Shown: piece after piece, positions 5,006 through 5,221 of the stretch | Numbering within the stretch: position 1 is the first letter of the stretch | Layout: every line of letters starts with the position of its first letter | Origin: Thermoplasmatota archaeon | GTDB lineage: Archaea; Thermoplasmatota; E2; DHVEG-1 | NCBI GenBank assembly: GCA_030609445.1 | Contig: JAUWCF010000088.1 | Coordinates: 1-5,221, forward strand | DNA: 5,221 nt | Reading direction: 5' to 3' | Notes under the pieces: model-generated | Databases searched by the model: none | The model's input: only the letters and a program-made list of their open reading frames with translations | Told to the model about the DNA's origin: nothing | Translations under genes and position numbers: made by a program

Positions 5006-5138
5006 TCACACTAGATCCAATAAGTGTATGAAAAACAATCAATAATTTGTCACTTTGAATGGACGAAGAAACTAGTTTTGACCAAAATTATTCCTTTAAC
5101 AATTGGAGGTATGCCTAGTTCACACTAGTAGGAATAAG
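5006..5138. repeat. Imperfect direct repeat pair (5006-5024 and 5120-5138)
   Basis: TCACACTAGATCCAATAAG and TCACACTAGTAGGAATAAG match at 15 of 19 positions, with all four mismatches in the middle. The copies are 114 bases apart in otherwise gene-free DNA. Two outer matching blocks around a variable core resemble a protein binding site or the remains of a duplication, but chance is possible in this AT-rich sequence. Confidence 0.35.
5115..5128. repeat. Small hairpin CTAGT-TCAC-ACTAG
   Basis: A perfect 5-bp stem with a 4-base loop, overlapping the second copy of the direct repeat. An alternative pairing CCTA/TAGG (5114-5117 with 5129-5132) is also possible. It lies eight bases before the stronger hairpin at 5136. 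Confidence 0.35.
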
Positions 5139-5159
5139 AGTTTTCTGTTGACTCTTTTT
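5136..5159 (+). terminator. Hairpin followed by a T-run
   Basis: AAGAGT at 5136-5141 pairs perfectly with ACTCTT at 5151-5156 around a nine-base loop, and the run continues to five Ts (5155-5159). This resembles a bacterial-type intrinsic terminator on the plus strand, though no convincing plus-strand gene ends just before it. It would also lie 24 bases past a possible minus-strand gene end at 5180. Confidence 0.35.
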
Positions 5160-5174
5160 CATTCAAGGAGCCTT

Positions 5175-5221
5175 TTGTGTTATATGGGTGCATTTCTGTT
5201 AATCCTCTTGATTATATCAGC
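5175..5221 (+). CDS. Possible 5' end of a membrane or secreted protein (runs off right edge)
   Basis: AAGGAG at 5165-5170 is a good ribosome site. TTG at 5175 (spacing 4) and ATG at 5184 (spacing 13) are in one frame that then reads MGAFLLILLIIS, like the hydrophobic core of a signal peptide or first membrane helix. GTG at 5177 (spacing 6) opens another frame, VLYGCISVNPLDYIS. On the minus strand the same bases could instead be the last 13 codons of a gene entering from the right (ADIIKRINRNAPI, stop at 5182-5180). Fewer than 50 bases are available, so none of these readings can be confirmed. Confidence 0.22.
   Translation, partial: MCYMGAFLLILLIIS

Larger units (their letters stand above)
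4955..5164. other. Right-hand intergenic region without a convincing gene
   Basis: I see no recognisable protein or structured RNA gene here. A 19-codon plus-strand frame (5059-5118, MDEETSFDQN...) and a minus-strand frame of about 38 codons ending at 4968 (…VINLKKVIYIPKY) have no usable start or ribosome site. The stretch holds the direct repeat pair, a 10-bp palindrome AAACTAGTTT at 5069-5078 and two hairpins. A weak TATA-like AAATTTAT at 4999-5006 could drive a short plus-strand transcript ending at the hairpin near 5159, but this is speculative. Confidence 0.4.

Noticed and set aside
4821..5045. Plus-strand frame of 74 codons (MANLINFQTTTTTR...)
   Set aside because: Its first half is antisense to the small membrane protein and the Thr/Asn-rich composition mirrors that gene's Val/Ile codons. 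It has no ribosome site.
4968..5085. Minus-strand frame ending in VINLKKVIYIPKY
   Set aside because: It has about 38 codons, no ATG or GTG with a ribosome site near its beginning, a stop just upstream, and no recognised homology.
1..5221. tRNA genes, C/D box RNAs, CRISPR repeats or insertion sequence genes
   Set aside because: I found no T-loop GGTTCRA with matching acceptor arms, no paired C and D boxes outside coding sequence, no regularly spaced repeats, and no transposase or integrase motifs. GGTTCAAG near 156 lies inside the DUF1015 gene and has no tRNA fold around it.

Overview
The window is a piece of AT-rich archaeal chromosome. The domain is clear from the central genes: a Pus10-type tRNA pseudouridine synthase, ribosomal protein L21e, RNA polymerase subunit F (Rpb4 type), a DUF655 protein and a KsgA/Dim1 rRNA dimethyltransferase, in the order widely conserved in archaea. 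Low GC, purine-rich Shine-Dalgarno sites, archaeal TATA boxes and T-rich gene ends fit this. A free-standing CheY-like receiver and a DUF1015 protein are compatible with a euryarchaeal or Thermoplasmatota-like organism, but the lineage cannot be fixed from this window alone.

Layout. Bases 1-602, minus strand: the N-terminal half of a DUF1015 protein, running off the left edge. Bases 603-961: a divergent control region with a leftward TATA box, a possible 54-residue two-helix membrane protein lacking a good start codon, a 7-bp inverted repeat, and the pus10 TATA box. Bases 962-4151: five tightly packed plus-strand genes, pus10-rpl21e-rpoF-DUF655-ksgA, with junctions from a 1-base overlap to 18 bases. 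Bases 4152-4263: a T-rich end and a new promoter. Bases 4268-4672: a single-domain response regulator. Bases 4718-4915, minus strand: a small hydrophobic two-helix protein convergent with the regulator. Bases 4916-5221: its leftward promoter, then sequence without a convincing gene but with CTAG-containing repeats, two small hairpins and two competing edge reading frames.

The five-gene cluster joins RNA modification (tRNA pseudouridylation, 16S rRNA adenine dimethylation), the ribosome (L21e) and transcription (RpoF stalk). DUF655 is the unknown member; its helix-hairpin-helix motif and place between rpoF and ksgA suggest an RNA-related job. The receiver has its own promoter and is probably not part of this operon. 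I found no CRISPR array, insertion sequence, tRNA or rRNA. Nothing here can be called a new system with confidence; the best leads are the orphan small membrane proteins, DUF655, and the repeat- and hairpin-bearing right-hand intergenic region.
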